Origin: Emcibacter sp.
Lineage (GTDB): Bacteria; Pseudomonadota; Alphaproteobacteria; Sphingomonadales; Emcibacteraceae
Direction of reading: 5' to 3'
Assembly: GCA_021774785.1 (NCBI GenBank)
Contig: JAJFIQ010000019.1
Coordinates: forward strand, 248,001 to 312,000
DNA length: 64,000 nucleotides
The position numbers and the translations under genes are program-made. This document shows positions 63,853 to 64,000 of this stretch, piece after piece (within the stretch, counting starts at the first letter, position 1; each line of letters starts with the position of its first letter). Below the pieces are notes generated by a model. The model saw only the letters and a program-made list of their open reading frames with translations. It ran no database searches and had not been told where the DNA came from.

Positions 63853-64000
63853 ATGGTTTCCTATCCAACATTGAATTTTAATCTAGGTGAAGACATAGAC
63901 ATGCTGAGAGATGCGGTGTCAAGTTTTGCCAGCAAAGAGCTGGCGCCACTTGCAGAAAAAATTGATGCCACCAACACTTTTCCGGAAGGATTTTGGCGCA
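63853..64000 (+). CDS. liuA: Isovaleryl-CoA dehydrogenase (N-terminal fragment)
   Basis: The first 49 codons of a gene cut by the right edge; not in the ORF track. The translation MVSYPTLNFNLGEDIDMLRD followed by AVSSFASKELAPLAEKIDA and TFPEGFWR matches the start of isovaleryl-CoA dehydrogenases. It begins 15 bases after liuE with AGGA and AGAG upstream. It would oxidise isovaleryl-CoA and pass electrons to ETF. Its place at the end of the cluster, rather than the front, differs from the classic liuR-A-B-C-D-E order. Confidence 0.88.
   Translation, partial: MVSYPTLNFNLGEDIDMLRDAVSSFASKELAPLAEKIDATNTFPEGFWR

Overview
The window reads as chromosomal DNA of an aerobic, ubiquinone-using alphaproteobacterium of moderate GC content. 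The evidence is a complete ethylmalonyl-CoA pathway core (crotonyl-CoA carboxylase/reductase, ethylmalonyl-CoA mutase, methylsuccinyl-CoA dehydrogenase), the aerobic cobaltochelatase subunits CobS and CobT next to bolA and rpmB, a COQ7-type hydroxylase, GluQRS and an ETF operon. Protein style would fit a marine lineage such as Emcibacterales or Kordiimonadales, but I cannot place it firmly. No transposase, integrase, rRNA, CRISPR array or phage gene was found. One tRNA (Leu-CAA) is present.

Layout. 1-5.7 kb: thiolase fragment, then mcd-ccr (minus strand) diverging from ecm (plus strand). 5.7-15.6 kb: housekeeping genes including a racemase, an SDR, AlaX, GluQRS, an HNH nuclease, COQ7, DsbB, an oxygenase, a DedA/YqaA-type protein and tRNA-Leu. 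A decayed coding remnant follows the tRNA, then a barrel-like protein, DUF4166 and PhnA. 15.6-21.6 kb: a CusCBA-type heavy-metal efflux operon led by a small His/Met/Cys-rich secreted protein. 21.7-28.7 kb: aminotransferase, aldolase, FAD dehydrogenase, aldehyde dehydrogenase, TPR lipoprotein and MarR. 28.7-32.4 kb: etfB-etfA-hbd-DUF924-YHS. 32.6-36.0 kb: tandem DUF885 peptidases. 36.5-45.1 kb: methylmalonyl-CoA mutase, S9 peptidase, SulP transporter, an ECF sigma module and MeaB. 45.2-51.3 kb: rpmB, phytase-like esterase, TetR, cobT-cobS, bolA and an MBL hydrolase. 51.3-54.7 kb: LysR and a sialic/pseudaminic acid synthase, divergent from a DegT aminotransferase. 54.7-58.4 kb: pentaheme cytochrome, a small secreted NPCAKK-repeat peptide and two 2OG-type hydroxylases. 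58.5-64 kb: leucine/isovalerate catabolism genes liuB-C-D-E-A.

The dominant theme is short-chain acyl-CoA metabolism that depends on B12. Ccr, Ecm, Mcd, the mutase and MeaB need cobalamin and electron-transfer flavoprotein, and the window also encodes CobST and EtfAB. Two recurring dyads, TGC-N3-GCA (resembling PhaR sites) and TTAC-N6-GTAA, sit in front of several of these operons and suggest common control.

The most novel-looking locus is 56.1-58.4 kb. A Sec-exported peptide is made of eight Asn-Pro-Cys repeats rich in Lys. It is followed, after a perfect 13-bp hairpin, by a PF13759-type 2OG-Fe(II) oxygenase and a TPR-fused aspartyl/asparaginyl beta-hydroxylase. I infer a candidate hydroxylated, metal-binding peptide system. 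That role is a hypothesis; only the gene arrangement, the repeats and the family motifs are seen directly.
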